Part shown: piece by piece, positions 11,277-20,852 of the stretch
How the letters are laid out: every line of letters starts with the position of its first letter
How positions within the stretch are numbered: position 1 is the stretch's first letter
Assembly (NCBI RefSeq): GCF_011745145.1
Contig: NZ_CP050191.1
Span: 4,706,280-4,770,279, forward strand
DNA length: 64,000 nucleotides
Reading direction: 5' to 3'
Origin: Mycobacterium sp. DL440
GTDB taxonomy: Bacteria; Actinomycetota; Actinomycetes; Mycobacteriales; Mycobacteriaceae
Translations under genes and position numbers: made by a program
The notes under the pieces: generated by a model
The model's input: the letters and a program-made list of their open reading frames with translations, nothing else
What the model was told of the DNA's origin: nothing
Database searches by the model: none

Positions 11277-12410
11277 GTGAGCACCAAACCGCCCACCCTT
11301 GACATGCACACGATCCTGTCCGACACCGCAAACCGCGTCATAGTCTGTTGCGGCGCAGGCGGAGTCGGAAAGACCACCACCGCGGCCGCGATGGCACTGC
11401 GGGCGGCCGAGTACGGGCGCACCGTCGTGGTGCTCACCATCGACCCGGCCAAGCGGCTGGCCCAGGCGCTGGGCATCAAGGATCTCGGGAACACCCCACA
11501 GCGGGTTCCGCTGGCACCGGAGGTGACCGGTGAGCTGCACGCGATGATGCTGGACATGCGGCGCACGTTCGACGAGATGGTGACGCAGTACTCCGGACCG
11601 GATCGCGCCGACTCCATTCTGGAGAATCAGTTCTACCAAACCGTGGCGACGTCGCTGGCGGGCACGCAGGAGTACATGGCGATGGAGAAACTCGGCCAGC
11701 TGCTGGCCGAGGACAAGTGGGATCTGGTGGTGGTGGACACCCCGCCGTCGCGCAACGCCCTGGACTTCCTCGACGCACCAAAGCGGTTGGGCAGCTTCAT
11801 GGACAGCCGGCTGTGGCGCATGCTGCTGGCGCCGGGGCGTGGCATCGGGCGCTTGGTCACCGGCGCCGTCGGGCTGGCCATGAAGGCCCTGTCCACCGTG
11901 CTCGGGTCGCAAATGCTCTCCGATGCAGCAGGTTTCGTGCAATCACTGGATGCCACCTTCGGCGGCTTCCGGGAGAAGGCCGACCGCACTTACGAATTGC
12001 TCAAGCGTCGCGGCACCCAGTTCGTGGTGGTGTCGGCGGCCGAGCCCGATGCGCTGCGCGAGGCCTCGTTCTTCGTCGACCGGCTGTCGAACGAGCACAT
12101 GCCGCTGGCCGGTCTGATACTCAACCGCACCCATCCCACATTGTGCGAACTTCACGCCGAGAAGGCCGAGGAAGCCGCCGACGAGTTGGCGGCCGAAGAT
12201 CCGAACTCGCTGACCGCGGCGGTACTGCGTGTCCACGCCGATCGGGCACACACCGCCAAGCGCGAGGTGCGACTGCTGTCCCGGTTCACCGGGGCCAATC
12301 CGCACGTGGCGATCGTCGGGGTGCCATCACTGCCGTTCGACGTGTCCGATCTCGACGCTCTGCGTGCGATCGCCGATCAGATCACCGGAGAGGCGGCTGA
12401 CGCCGCCTGA
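11277..12410 (+). CDS. Get3/ArsA-like ATPase, subunit B (Rv3680-like)
   Basis: 377-aa partner of the preceding ATPase. The P-loop is GAGGVGKTT at about residue 27, switch I/II motifs are [12 protein letters not shown] and [13 protein letters not shown] hydrophobic helix-rich insert ([19 protein letters not shown]) lies between, as in Get3-type subunits that hold hydrophobic helices. GTG start at 11277. Together the pair resembles a heterodimeric rather than homodimeric Get3. The following 240 nt to whiB4 holds no gene that I can support. Confidence 0.92.
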   Translation: MSTKPPTLDMHTILSDTANRVIVCCGAGGVGKTTTAAAMALRAAEYGRTVVVLTIDPAKRLAQALGIKDLGNTPQRVPLAPEVTGELHAMMLDMRRTFDEMVTQYSGPDRADSILENQFYQTVATSLAGTQEYMAMEKLGQLLAEDKWDLVVVDTPPSRNALDFLDAPKRLGSFMDSRLWRMLLAPGRGIGRLVTGAVGLAMKALSTVLGSQMLSDAAGFVQSLDATFGGFREKADRTYELLKRRGTQFVVVSAAEPDALREASFFVDRLSNEHMPLAGLILNRTHPTLCELHAEKAEEAADELAAEDPNSLTAAVLRVHADRAHTAKREVRLLSRFTGANPHVAIVGVPSLPFDVSDLDALRAIADQITGEAADAA

Positions 12411-12651
12411 CCGGCAGGGCCGCGGGGAGACCGGGGTCCGCTCCACGCGGGTACCGCACCACCGAGGGAGGGTCTCGTCGTCACCGGGATCCGTCGTCGC
12501 GGGCAATGGCACCAGAAATCATCGCCGACAACGGAAGAGCGCGTGCAGGGTTACTCACTACAGCTGAATACCCTGTGCCACACCCGAATACACTACCGCC
12601 GGCTGCACGGCACGCACACGGACCGGATCAGCCCGCGATGGGACATGGACG

Positions 12652-13011
12652 CTAGACGGCGCTGCGATGATGCTTGCGTTGGGCGGCGAAGAACTCGGCC
12701 CAGGAATTGACTTCGGGATGCTGCTTGAGCAGGGCACGCCGCTGACGTTCGGTCATTCCGCCCCAGACTCCGAACTCCACGCGATTGTCCAGCGCGTCGG
12801 CGCCACACTCGAGGATCACGGGGCAGTGCCGGCAGATCACCGCGGCTTTGCGTTGCGCGGCACCGCGGACGAACAGCTCGTCCGGGTCAGCCTGACGGCA
12901 GCGCGCCTGCGAAACCCACGCGATCCGGGCTTCACCCTCACCTCGGTGGACCAGGTTGGTGGCGGGGGTGGAAGCGTTCATATTGTCTGCGACAGTTCGT
13001 ATACCTGACAC
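12652..13011 (-). CDS. whiB4: WhiB-family iron-sulfur regulator
   Basis: 119 aa. The four cluster cysteines follow QARC...CRHC....EC (C, then CX2CX5C), followed by the beta-turn FGVWGGMTERQRRALL and a basic C-terminus. WhiB4 in M. tuberculosis senses oxygen/NO through a 4Fe-4S cluster and, in apo form, condenses DNA and represses antioxidant genes. I chose GTG 13011 (SGIRT) because it lines up with the start of Rv3681c and has GAAGGGA upstream; ATG 13035 would add eight residues. It is divergent from ponA2. Confidence 0.93.
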   Translation of the reverse strand: MSGIRTVADNMNASTPATNLVHRGEGEARIAWVSQARCRQADPDELFVRGAAQRKAAVICRHCPVILECGADALDNRVEFGVWGGMTERQRRALLKQHPEVNSWAEFFAAQRKHHRSAV

Positions 13012-13295
13012 CAGCGATCCCTTCGTTCCAGCCATCTCCCCAGATGGCGGGCTTTGAACCTTCCGATGCAGAACGCCATTGCGATCTACGCCACATTGCG
13101 CCAGCCCGTGTTACCTGGATCGCACTGTGTGTCCAAGCTAGGTGGTCAGAGGGTATTTACGCAACAGTTTGTAACCCACTTTTTTGGGACGGCCGTGCCG
13201 TCTGACCGGGGCCGGTGCGCACCGAGGTGTTTCTGCAGGCAAGTGGGATGTGCCCGCGGGGCCTGCTCTCAGAAAGTGCCGCTGGGCGAGCTGGC

Positions 13296-13301
13296 TACTC
13301 T
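13296..13301 (+). promoter_or_regulatory. leaderless -10 element for ponA2
   Basis: TACTCT is followed by exactly 6 nt and then the ponA2 ATG at 13308, so the predicted transcription start coincides with the first base of the start codon. No Shine-Dalgarno precedes this ATG. The 296-nt whiB4-ponA2 gap otherwise shows no gene. Confidence 0.6.
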
Positions 13302-13307
13302 GTACCC

Positions 13308-15758
13308 ATGCCGGAGCCGCCGACACGACCGCCCGCGCAGCCACCCCAAGCGGTCACCATCATCAAGCTCGCCTGGTGCTGCCTGCTGGCGAGCGTGCTG
13401 ACGGCCACCTTCATGTTCCCTTTGGTGGGGGGATTCGGCCTGATGTCCAACCGGGCCTCCGACGTGGTCGCCAATGGCTCGGCCGCCCTGGTCGACGGTG
13501 AGGTTCCGCAGGTCTCGACCATGGTCGACGCCAAGGGCAACACCATCGCGTGGCTGTATTCGCAGCGCCGCTTCGAGGTGCCGAGCGACCAGATCGCCAA
13601 CACGATGAAGCTCGCCCTGGTCTCCATCGAGGACAAGCGCTTCGCCGAACACAACGGCGTCGACTGGCAGGGCACGCTGACCGGCCTGACCGGATATATG
13701 CGCGGCGACTCGGACACCCGCGGCGGTTCGACGGTCGAGCAGCAGTACGTGAAGAACTACCAGCTGCTGGTGATCGCCCAGACCGATGCCGAGCGTCGCG
13801 CCGCGATCGAGACCACACCGGCCCGCAAACTGCGTGAGATCCGGATGGCCCTCACGCTGGACAAGACCTTCACCAAGCCCGAGATCCTGACCCGCTATCT
13901 CAACCTGGTCTCGTTCGGCAACGGCGCGTTCGGCGTCCAGGACGCGGCACAGACCTATTTCGGGGTCAACGCCTCGGAGCTGAACTGGCAGCAGTCCGCC
14001 CTTTTGGCCGGCATGGTGCAGTCCACCAGCGCACTCAACCCCTACACCAACCCCGACGGTGCCCTGGCCCGGCGGAACCTGGTGCTGGACACCATGATCG
14101 ACAACATCCCGCAGGAGGCCGACGCGCTGCGGGCCGCCAAGCAGCAGCCGCTGGGCATCCTGCCGCAGCCCAACGAGTTGCCCCGTGGCTGCATCGCGGC
14201 CGGTGACCGCGCATTCTTCTGCGATTACGCGCTGGAATACCTGGCCCGCGCCGGCCTGTCCAAGGAACAGGTGGCCAAGGGCGGTTATCTCATCAAGACC
14301 ACGCTGGATCCAGACGTGCAGGGCTCGGTGAAGTCGGCGATCGACAGCATCGCCCGCCCGGACGCGCCGGGCACCGCCAGCGTGATGAGCGTCATCAAGC
14401 CGGGCAAAGAATCTCATCCGGTCCTGGCGATGGGCAGCAATCGCACCTACGGTCTGAACACCGACGCCGGTGAGACCATGCAGCCGCAGCCCTTCTCTCT
14501 CGTCGGCGACGGCGCCGGGTCAATCTTCAAGATTTTCACCACGGCCGCGGCCATGGACATGGGGATGGGCATCAACACCCAACTGGCGGTGCCTGGGTTC
14601 TTCCAGGCCAAGGGCCTGGGCAGCAGCGATACCCCGGGTTGTCCGAAGGAAACCTGGTGTGTGAAGAACGCCGGCGGTTACCGGGGTTCGATGAGTGTCA
14701 CCGACGCCCTGGCCACCTCACCGAATACCGCATTCGCCAAGCTGATCTCGCAGATCGGCGTCCAGCGGTCGGTCGACATGGCGGTCAAGCTGGGGCTGCG
14801 GTCCTACGCGTTGCCCGGCACCGCCCGCGACTACGACCCCGACAGCAACGAGAGCCTGGCCGACTTCGTCAAGCGCCAGAACATCGGCTCGTTCACGCTG
14901 GGCCCCATCGAGGTCAACGCACTCGAGTTGTCGAACGTGGCCGCCACCTTGGCCTCCGGCGGCACCTGGTGCCCGCCCAACCCGATCGCCCAGGTGCTCG
15001 ACCGCCGCGGTCAGGAGGTGTCGGTGACCACCGAGACCTGCGATCAGGCGGTTCCCGAGGGTCTGGCCAACACGCTGGCCAATGCGATGAGCAAGGACGA
15101 CCAGGCCGGCGGCACCGCCTCCGGCTCGGCCGGTTCAGTGGGCTGGGACCTCCCGATGTCGGGCAAGACCGGCACCACCGAGGCGCACCGCTCGTCGGGC
15201 TTCCTGGGCTTCACCAACCAGTACGCCGCGGCCAACTACATCTACGACGATTCCCCCAACCCTGGCGAGCTGTGCTCGTTTCCGCTGCGCCAGTGCGGGG
15301 ACGGCAACCTGTTCGGCGGTAACGAGCCGGCCCGCACCTGGTTCACCGCGCTGAAGCCGATTGCCAACAACTTCGGTCCGGTCGCCCTGCCGCCGACGGA
15401 TCCGCGCTACGTGGACGGTGGTCCTGGCTCCGTGGTGCCCACGGTGAACGGACTGGATGAGACGGCCGCCCGCCAGCGGCTCAAGGAGTCCGGATTCCAG
15501 GTGGCCGACGGCGCCGCCTCGGTCAACAGCAGCTCGCGCTACGGCACCGTGGTCGGCACCGCGCCCAGCGGGCAGACGATCCCGGGTTCCATCATCACGA
15601 TCCAGATCAGCAACGGGATCCCGCCGGCTCCGCCGCCGCCCGAGTTCCCCTTCCCAATGCCGGGCGGCCCGCCGCCCGAGATCGGCCAGACGGTGGTCGA
15701 GATCCCGGGGCTGCCTCCGATCACCGTTCCGGTGCTCGGGCCTCCACCGCCCCCGTGA
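13308..15758 (+). CDS. ponA2: bifunctional class A penicillin-binding protein with PASTA domain
   Basis: 816 aa. A cytoplasmic Pro-rich start and one membrane helix (about residues 18-45) are followed by a GT51 glycosyltransferase (EDKRFAEHNGVDW, GGSTVEQQYVKN) and a transpeptidase domain with SIFK, SPN and SGKTGTTEAH motifs. A single PASTA domain (VPTVNGLDETAARQRL) and a Pro-rich tail close the protein. It polymerises and crosslinks peptidoglycan; the M. tuberculosis orthologue Rv3682 supports survival under stress and in dormancy. The leaderless-type -10 and the Rv3682 alignment select ATG 13308. Confidence 0.95.
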   Translation: MPEPPTRPPAQPPQAVTIIKLAWCCLLASVLTATFMFPLVGGFGLMSNRASDVVANGSAALVDGEVPQVSTMVDAKGNTIAWLYSQRRFEVPSDQIANTMKLALVSIEDKRFAEHNGVDWQGTLTGLTGYMRGDSDTRGGSTVEQQYVKNYQLLVIAQTDAERRAAIETTPARKLREIRMALTLDKTFTKPEILTRYLNLVSFGNGAFGVQDAAQTYFGVNASELNWQQSALLAGMVQSTSALNPYTNPDGALARRNLVLDTMIDNIPQEADALRAAKQQPLGILPQPNELPRGCIAAGDRAFFCDYALEYLARAGLSKEQVAKGGYLIKTTLDPDVQGSVKSAIDSIARPDAPGTASVMSVIKPGKESHPVLAMGSNRTYGLNTDAGETMQPQPFSLVGDGAGSIFKIFTTAAAMDMGMGINTQLAVPGFFQAKGLGSSDTPGCPKETWCVKNAGGYRGSMSVTDALATSPNTAFAKLISQIGVQRSVDMAVKLGLRSYALPGTARDYDPDSNESLADFVKRQNIGSFTLGPIEVNALELSNVAATLASGGTWCPPNPIAQVLDRRGQEVSVTTETCDQAVPEGLANTLANAMSKDDQAGGTASGSAGSVGWDLPMSGKTGTTEAHRSSGFLGFTNQYAAANYIYDDSPNPGELCSFPLRQCGDGNLFGGNEPARTWFTALKPIANNFGPVALPPTDPRYVDGGPGSVVPTVNGLDETAARQRLKESGFQVADGAASVNSSSRYGTVVGTAPSGQTIPGSIITIQISNGIPPAPPPPEFPFPMPGGPPPEIGQTVVEIPGLPPITVPVLGPPPPP

Positions 15759-15772
15759 GGACCGGTTCGCAG

Positions 15773-15778
15773 TAGGCT
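15773..15778 (+). promoter_or_regulatory. leaderless -10 element for the phosphoesterase gene
   Basis: TAGGCT lies 7 nt before ATG 15786. It would give the phosphoesterase gene its own start independent of ponA2 read-through. Confidence 0.5.
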
Positions 15779-15785
15779 TGCCGGC

Positions 15786-16730
15786 ATGTCAGTAAAGAAG
15801 GCAGCTGCCGTCGCCGCCGGTTCGCTGGTCGCCGGGATCGGCTATGCGTCCGTGATCGAACGCAACGCGTTCGTGCTGCGGGAAGCCACCATGCCCGTAC
15901 TGGCCCCGGGTTCTTCGCCCCTGCGGGTGCTGCACCTGTCCGATCTGCACATGCGTCCCAACCAGCGTCGCAAGCAGGCCTGGCTGCGTGACCTGGCCCG
16001 CCTTGAGCCCGACCTGGTGGTCAACACGGGTGACAACCTGGCCCACCCCAAAGCTGTGCCCGCGGTCGTGCAGTCACTGACCGATCTGCTGTCCGCCCCC
16101 GGGTTGTTCGTGTTCGGCAGCAACGACTACTTCGCGCCGCGGCTCAAGAACCCGCTGAACTACGTCACCAACCCGGAGCACCGCACGCACGGTGAGCCGC
16201 TGCCGTGGCAGGACCTGCGCGCGGCGTTCACCGAGCGGGGCTGGCTCGACATGACCCATCTCCGTCGCGACGTCGATGTGGCCGGGCTGCACATCTCGGT
16301 GGCCGGGGTCGACGATCCGCACCTCAAACGCGACCGCTACGACACCATCGCCGGCCGGGCCAACGGCGCGGCCAACCTCACGTTGGGGCTCACGCACTCC
16401 CCCGAACCGCGGGTGTTGGACCGCTTCGCAGCCGACGGGTATCAGCTGGTGCTGGCCGGGCACACCCACGGCGGGCAACTGTGCCTGCCGTTCTACGGGG
16501 CCATCGTGACCAACTGCGAGCTGGACCGGTCCCGGGCCAAGGGCGCCTCGAAGTGGGGGTCGCACATGCAGCTGCACGTGTCGGCGGGTATCGGCACATC
16601 GCCGTTCGCGCCGGTGCGGTTCTGCTGCCGTCCCGAAGCCACCCTGTTGACGCTCGTCGCGGCGCCGACCGGCGGCGGCCACGTCGGGACCAGGGCCGGG
16701 CAATCCAGCCCAGCCGTCTCGGCCCGGTGA
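15786..16730 (+). CDS. metallophosphoesterase (Rv3683-like)
   Basis: 314-aa calcineurin-like phosphoesterase. The metal ligands are DLH, GDN, GSND and GHTHGG in order. An N-terminal hydrophobic stretch suggests a membrane anchor or signal, placing the enzyme near the membrane as in the YaeI/YkuE group. The substrate is unknown. It lies 27 nt after ponA2, and its stop overlaps the next start (GTGA). Confidence 0.9.
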   Translation: MSVKKAAAVAAGSLVAGIGYASVIERNAFVLREATMPVLAPGSSPLRVLHLSDLHMRPNQRRKQAWLRDLARLEPDLVVNTGDNLAHPKAVPAVVQSLTDLLSAPGLFVFGSNDYFAPRLKNPLNYVTNPEHRTHGEPLPWQDLRAAFTERGWLDMTHLRRDVDVAGLHISVAGVDDPHLKRDRYDTIAGRANGAANLTLGLTHSPEPRVLDRFAADGYQLVLAGHTHGGQLCLPFYGAIVTNCELDRSRAKGASKWGSHMQLHVSAGIGTSPFAPVRFCCRPEATLLTLVAAPTGGGHVGTRAGQSSPAVSAR

Positions 16731-17833
16731 GCCAACCGGGCTGCACCGCGGCACGCCCCCGGCCACGCCGGTGGGTCGACAATGCGGTGCGGCTGATCGA
16801 GGCCGATTCCAAACGCAGCGCCGACACCCATCTGCTGCGGTACCCGCTGCCTGCGGCCTGGAGCAGTGACGTCGACGTGCAGCTGTATCTCAAGGACGAG
16901 TCCACCCACATCACCGGCAGCCTCAAGCACCGGCTGGCCCGGTCCCTGTTCCTGTACGGGTTGTGCAACGGCTGGATCGGCGAGGACACCACGGTCATCG
17001 AGGCGTCCTCGGGGTCAACGGCGGTGTCCGAGGCCTACTTCGCGGCGCTGCTGGGGCTGCCCTTCATCGCGGTGGTACCCGCCTCGACCAGTGGCTCCAA
17101 GATCGCGTTGATCGAAGCCCAAGGCGGGCGTTGCCATTTCGTGGCCGAATCCTCGCAGGTGTATGCCGAGGCCCAACGGTTGGCCGAGGAGACCGGCGGG
17201 CACTATCTGGACCAGTTCACCAATGCCGAGCGGGCCACCGACTGGCGCGGCAACAACAACATCGCCGAGTCCATCTACGAGCAGATGCGTCTCGAACCAC
17301 ATCCGGTTCCGGAGTGGATCGTGGTGGGGGCCGGCACCGGCGGCACCAGTGCGACGATCGGCCGCTACATCCGCTACCGCAGGCACGCCACGCAGTTGTG
17401 TGTCGTCGACCCGGAGAATTCGGCGTTCTTCCCCGGCTACGCGCAGGGTAGCGATGACGTCGTCACGGGCGCGTCCTCACGCATCGAAGGCATCGGCCGG
17501 CCGCGGGTGGAGCCGTCGTTCCTGCCCGGCGTGGTCGACCGGATGATTGCCGTCCCCGACTGCGGGTCAGTGGCCGCGGCACATCACGCAGGCCTGGTCC
17601 TGGGCCGTCGGGTCGGGCCCTCGACCGGTACCAATCTGTGGGGCGCGTTCGGTCTGCTGGCCGAGATGATCGCGCACGGCCGCAGCGGGTCGGTGGTGAC
17701 CCTGCTGGCCGACAGCGGTGACCGCTACGCGGATACCTACTTCGATGCGGACTGGCTCAGCGCCCAGGGGCTGGACACCTCGGAGTCCGCGGCGGTGCTC
17801 TCGGAGTTCGAGCGCTCGGGCAGCTGGTCCTGA
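16727..17833 (+). CDS. PLP-dependent cysteine synthase-like enzyme (Rv3684-like)
   Basis: 368-aa fold-type II PLP enzyme. The Schiff-base lysine is in [10 protein letters not shown], the substrate loop is [11 protein letters not shown] and the phosphate-binding glycine loop is [12 protein letters not shown]. It resembles cysteine synthase/cystathionine beta-synthase but differs at the usual asparagine loop (SSGST rather than TSGNT), as in Cds1-type L-cysteine desulfhydrases, so synthesis cannot be told from desulfhydration. The GTG start overlaps the preceding stop by 4 nt. Confidence 0.85.
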   Translation: MSQPGCTAARPRPRRWVDNAVRLIEADSKRSADTHLLRYPLPAAWSSDVDVQLYLKDESTHITGSLKHRLARSLFLYGLCNGWIGEDTTVIEASSGSTAVSEAYFAALLGLPFIAVVPASTSGSKIALIEAQGGRCHFVAESSQVYAEAQRLAEETGGHYLDQFTNAERATDWRGNNNIAESIYEQMRLEPHPVPEWIVVGAGTGGTSATIGRYIRYRRHATQLCVVDPENSAFFPGYAQGSDDVVTGASSRIEGIGRPRVEPSFLPGVVDRMIAVPDCGSVAAAHHAGLVLGRRVGPSTGTNLWGAFGLLAEMIAHGRSGSVVTLLADSGDRYADTYFDADWLSAQGLDTSESAAVLSEFERSGSWS

Positions 17834-17913
17834 TCCGTCTCGGCCGTCAGGAACAGCCAAAACGCTGCCAGCGCGAAGAACCCCAGGTAGACGGTGGCGC
17901 CCAGGACGGTCAT
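17737..17913 (-). CDS. possible 58-aa membrane protein antisense to the cysteine synthase-like 3' end
   Basis: ATG 17913 is preceded by GGAGAAATC, a good ribosome site. The product has one transmembrane helix ([19 protein letters not shown]) and an acidic, Ser-rich tail. The last 97 nt overlap the 3' end of the PLP enzyme on the other strand, so the tail may be constrained by that gene rather than selected. No function can be proposed. Confidence 0.4.
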   Translation of the reverse strand: MTVLGATVYLGFFALAAFWLFLTAETDQDQLPERSNSESTAADSEVSSPWALSQSASK

Positions 17914-18147
17914 GATTTCTCCAGTCGATTCCGGTGATGTCATCGTGTAGAACACCACCGACACGCTCATTCCTTCCCGACGCCCGTTTGCTCACCTCTG
18001 CTCGCCGCTTTCTTCACCTGGGCTGCGATCCGCGACGATTGAGCACGAGCCACAGGTAGAAAACGACGCAGATCCATGCGCTGCAGGCGCCGAGATGGCC
18101 GTTTGGCTTTCGAGGTACCCGGTGCGATAGGCTGTCGGAGCTTCATA

Positions 18148-18221
18148 CGGGGTGTGGCGCAGCTTGGTAGCGTGCTTCGTTCGGGACGAAGAGGTCGTGG
18201 GTTCGAATCCCGCCACCCCGA
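18148..18221 (+). tRNA. tRNA-Pro (anticodon CGG)
   Basis: The acceptor stem CGGGGTG pairs with CACCCCG (18214-18220), with discriminator A at 18221. The anticodon stem-loop is CTTCG-TTCGGGA-CGAAG, giving anticodon CGG for codon CCG. The T-arm is GTGGG-TTCGAAT-CCCGC. 3' CCA is not encoded. An intrinsic terminator follows at once. Confidence 0.95.
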
Positions 18222-18229
18222 CAATGCAA

Positions 18230-18272
18230 GCAAGGCCCAGACCAGAGAAATCCGGTCTGGGCCTTGCTTTTT
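18230..18272 (+). terminator. intrinsic terminator after tRNA-Pro
   Basis: A 14-bp perfect stem, GCAAGGCCCAGACC (18230-18243) with 18254-18267, with a 10-nt loop is followed by TTTTT. It is the clearest classical Rho-independent terminator in the window and also ends close to the convergent kinase gene. Confidence 0.9.
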
Positions 18273-18288
18273 GCATGGTCAGATGCCT

Positions 18289-19419
18289 TCACTCATGCGG
18301 ATGGCCTTTCTTACCGTGGCCCTTCCCATTCCCATTCCCATTCCCATTGCCGTGACCGTTCCAGTTGCCCCAGTCCCCTTGGTCAGCGGGCAGCGTCGGC
18401 GTGAAGGTCGGGATGCTCGTCACGGCAGGCACCGTCGGCTCGACAGAGGTGGTCACCGGCGTCACGGCCGGCGCGCGCTGCGGTGGCGGGTCGGCGATCA
18501 GCAGGAGGCCCCCGAGGATGACGGCTGCCACCACGGCCAGGCCCGCGAGCATCACCCGCACCCGCGACCGCCGGGGCGGCACCGGGGCAGGCAGCATCAG
18601 GGTCGCGGGAGGAGCCGGCGGGGCTGTGCGCAATGCCGCCCGCATCGCGGCGGCGTCGGCGAAGCGGTAGGCCGGGTCCCGCGCCATCGCACGCTCCAGC
18701 GCCTGAACCAGAGTGGGTTCCACATCGGGGCGCAGCACGCCGATTGGCATCGGGGCTTCGTCGACGACCGCGCGCATGGTGGCGATCGGATGGTCCCGCG
18801 CGAAGGGCCGGCGTCCGGTCAATGCCTCGTAGCCGAGCACACCGACGGAGTACAGATCGTCCGAGGCGGACGCCGGTTGCCCGGTAATCCGTTGTGGGCT
18901 CAGGTAATCCGGTGTGCCAAACACTGTTCCGGCGTGGGTGTGGGCGGTTCCGGCGGTCTTGGCGATACCGAAGTCAGCGAGCTTGGCGGTGCCGGACGTG
19001 GTGATGAGAACGTTGCCGGGCTTGATGTCGCGGTGCAGGATGCCTGCACCGTGGGCGGCCGTCAGCGCGCCGAGGAGGTCGGCCAGCACCCAGCGCACGC
19101 GGTCGGCCGAAAGTGGTCCGGCCGCGATCTCCTCGCCCAGAGTGGGCCCGGGCAGCCGTTCCATCACGATGTACGGCGTCCCGTGGTCTTCACCGCTGTC
19201 GTGAACCGCGACGATGTTGGGGTGGTTGAGTGCGGCAGCCGCCCGCGCTTCGTCCTCGAATCGGCGACGCGTGAACTCGTCGGCGGCCAGGGCCGGATAG
19301 AGCAGTTTGATCGCGACCGGACGCGACAGCCTGGTATCCCAGCCGTCGCGCACCTCGGCCATGCCGCCGCGGCCGAGCACGCCGCGTAGCTCGTAGCGGC
19401 CGGCGAGCGCCGCGGTCAT
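18289..19419 (-). CDS. eukaryotic-like Ser/Thr protein kinase
   Basis: 376-aa transmembrane kinase. The Gly loop is LGRGGMAEV, the ATP-binding lysine is K38 (PVAIKLL), the catalytic loop is HRDIKPGNV (D131), the metal-binding motif DFG (D149) and the activation-loop end GTPDYLSPQ, with SPQ where most kinases have APE. One membrane helix (about 290-312) precedes a short extracytoplasmic tail that ends in a Gly/Asn/His/Lys-rich low-complexity run encoded by a tandem ATTCCC repeat. No PASTA or NHL sensor is present. The start ATG 19419 has GGAGG upstream. This gene is not part of the Rv3667-Rv3695 order. Confidence 0.9.
   Translation of the reverse strand: MTAALAGRYELRGVLGRGGMAEVRDGWDTRLSRPVAIKLLYPALAADEFTRRRFEDEARAAAALNHPNIVAVHDSGEDHGTPYIVMERLPGPTLGEEIAAGPLSADRVRWVLADLLGALTAAHGAGILHRDIKPGNVLITTSGTAKLADFGIAKTAGTAHTHAGTVFGTPDYLSPQRITGQPASASDDLYSVGVLGYEALTGRRPFARDHPIATMRAVVDEAPMPIGVLRPDVEPTLVQALERAMARDPAYRFADAAAMRAALRTAPPAPPATLMLPAPVPPRRSRVRVMLAGLAVVAAVILGGLLLIADPPPQRAPAVTPVTTSVEPTVPAVTSIPTFTPTLPADQGDWGNWNGHGNGNGNGNGKGHGKKGHPHE
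18327..18350. repeat. tandem hexanucleotide repeat inside the kinase gene
   Basis: Four consecutive copies of a CCCATT-type hexamer. On the coding (minus) strand they encode alternating Gly-Asn, forming the extracytoplasmic tail of the kinase. Such short tandem units can change copy number by slippage in frame. Confidence 0.7.
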
Positions 19420-19486
19420 AGGTCCCCCTCCGGTATGCGCGTGTATCCGAGTATCCCGCAGCGCCGCTCTGCGGCATGCTGGCACC

Positions 19487-19984
19487 ATGCCCCGGTTCAC
19501 GCTGGAATCCGCCGACGCCGACTTCTTCACCACGGCGCCGCACATCTTCACCTATCAGAAGCGGTTCGCCGCGCCGCCGGAAAAGGTGTGGGAGTCGCTG
19601 GTCTCCGATGAGTCCCTGGCCGCCTGGGGGCCGTCGGTCAAGGAGGTGAACTGGTTGACGCCGCGGCCGTTCGGGGTCGGCTCGTCCCGTGAGGTGACGC
19701 TGGCACCCGGTGTGGTCCGGGTGCACGAGACGTTCTTCCGGTGGGAGGAGGGGCGGCGGTACTCCTTCACCGTCGATCACGCCAGCATTCCGTCGCTGCG
19801 CCGGTTCGCCGAGGACTACCTGGTCGAACCCGCGGGTAACGGGCAGACGCAGTTCACCTGGATCGTCGCGATCGAAGCGAAGCCGTTGTTCGCGATCCCC
19901 TTCAAGGGGCTGGCGCCGGTGGTCAAGGCCGCGTTCGGACGCCTGGCCTCCGATGGCCAGCGCTATTTCGCCAAGCAGGGGTGA
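19487..19984 (+). CDS. SRPBCC-family (START/polyketide-cyclase-like) protein
   Basis: 165 aa with the SRPBCC helix-grip layout: KRFAAPPEKVWESL at the start of the first helix, a central beta-sheet and a long C-terminal helix (PVVKAAFGRLASDGQRYF). This fold binds hydrophobic ligands; no catalytic residues can be assigned. The ATG is 67 nt from the divergent kinase start. Function unknown. Confidence 0.75.
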   Translation: MPRFTLESADADFFTTAPHIFTYQKRFAAPPEKVWESLVSDESLAAWGPSVKEVNWLTPRPFGVGSSREVTLAPGVVRVHETFFRWEEGRRYSFTVDHASIPSLRRFAEDYLVEPAGNGQTQFTWIVAIEAKPLFAIPFKGLAPVVKAAFGRLASDGQRYFAKQG

Positions 19985-20008
19985 GCGCGGTCCCAACCAA
20001 GCAGTTGA

Positions 20009-20014
20009 TAGCCT
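20009..20014 (+). promoter_or_regulatory. leaderless -10 element for the thioesterase gene
   Basis: TAGCCT followed by 6 nt and ATG 20021; no ribosome site is visible before the start codon. Confidence 0.5.
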
Positions 20015-20020
20015 CGGCCG

Positions 20021-20809
20021 ATGGCCGCGCTGAGCTGGATCGCCCAACTGTTGCAGTTCGATCGCCACGGCGATGACTTCTGCATTCGTGAGCCCCGCCG
20101 AGGTGCGGTCGAGCGGTTGTTCGGCGGCCTGATCGCGGCTCAGTCGCTGGCGGCGGCCGGCGCCACGATCGACGACGGCAAACTCCCGCAATCGCTACAC
20201 GCCTACTTCGTCCGCGGCGGCCGCTACGACGCCGACGTCGAGTTCCACGTCGACCGCAGCCGCGACGGACGCGCGTTCGCCACCCGCCATGTCACCGCCA
20301 GCCAGGGCGGCGCGGTGATCCTGGAGATGATCGCGTCGTTCCACCACGCCGAACCGGGTCTCGACTGGTTCCCCGAAGCGCCGCCGGTGCTGGAGCTCGA
20401 CGCAGCGGTCCCCAAGGCCGAGGTGCTGGATTTCGGGGACAAGTTCGAACTGCGCACCACCCACGACGACGCCTCGGAGTTCGCGATCCCGCCGTTCTGG
20501 GTCAGGGCCAGCACGCCGATCGAGGACGATCCGCTGATCCGCGCCTGCACGCTGACATTCATGTCCGATCTCGGTCCGGTGCCCTCGGCGCTGCCGCCGG
20601 ATGTCCGGCTGCGGTCTGATCTCGGCTTCGCGGCCAGCCTGGACCACTCCATCTGGTTCCACCGCCCGTTCCACCCGGAGCGGTGGCATCGCTACGAGAT
20701 CCAGCCGGCCAACCACAACGACTCGCGGGGTCTGGCGGTCGGTTCCCTCTACGACGCCGACGCCACGCTGATCGCCAGCGTCACCCAGGAAGCGCTCTGG
20801 CGCATCTAG
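20021..20809 (+). CDS. acyl-CoA thioesterase II (TesB-like)
   Basis: 262-aa double-hotdog thioesterase. Motifs shared with TesB include LHAYFVRGGRYD in the first half and SLDHSIWFHRPFHPERWH with SRGLAVGSLYD in the second; the catalytic Asp is probably in the LDHSIWFH segment. It hydrolyses acyl-CoA to free acid and CoA. Cytoplasmic; no signal peptide. The acyl chain preference cannot be predicted. Confidence 0.9.
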   Translation: MAALSWIAQLLQFDRHGDDFCIREPRRGAVERLFGGLIAAQSLAAAGATIDDGKLPQSLHAYFVRGGRYDADVEFHVDRSRDGRAFATRHVTASQGGAVILEMIASFHHAEPGLDWFPEAPPVLELDAAVPKAEVLDFGDKFELRTTHDDASEFAIPPFWVRASTPIEDDPLIRACTLTFMSDLGPVPSALPPDVRLRSDLGFAASLDHSIWFHRPFHPERWHRYEIQPANHNDSRGLAVGSLYDADATLIASVTQEALWRI

Positions 20810-20852
20810 CCCGGCGCGTTTGCAATGCCCCCTCGGCGGGCAGTCGGTGGGC

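Noticed and set aside
16205..16726. N-terminal extension of the cysteine synthase-like frame
   Set aside because: It runs through the phosphoesterase gene in another frame and is Arg-rich without homology. The GTGA overlap at 16727 gives a natural start.
18327..18350. Short tandem repeat considered as a CRISPR or regulatory repeat
   Set aside because: The units have no spacers and are in frame in the kinase tail; it is coding low complexity.
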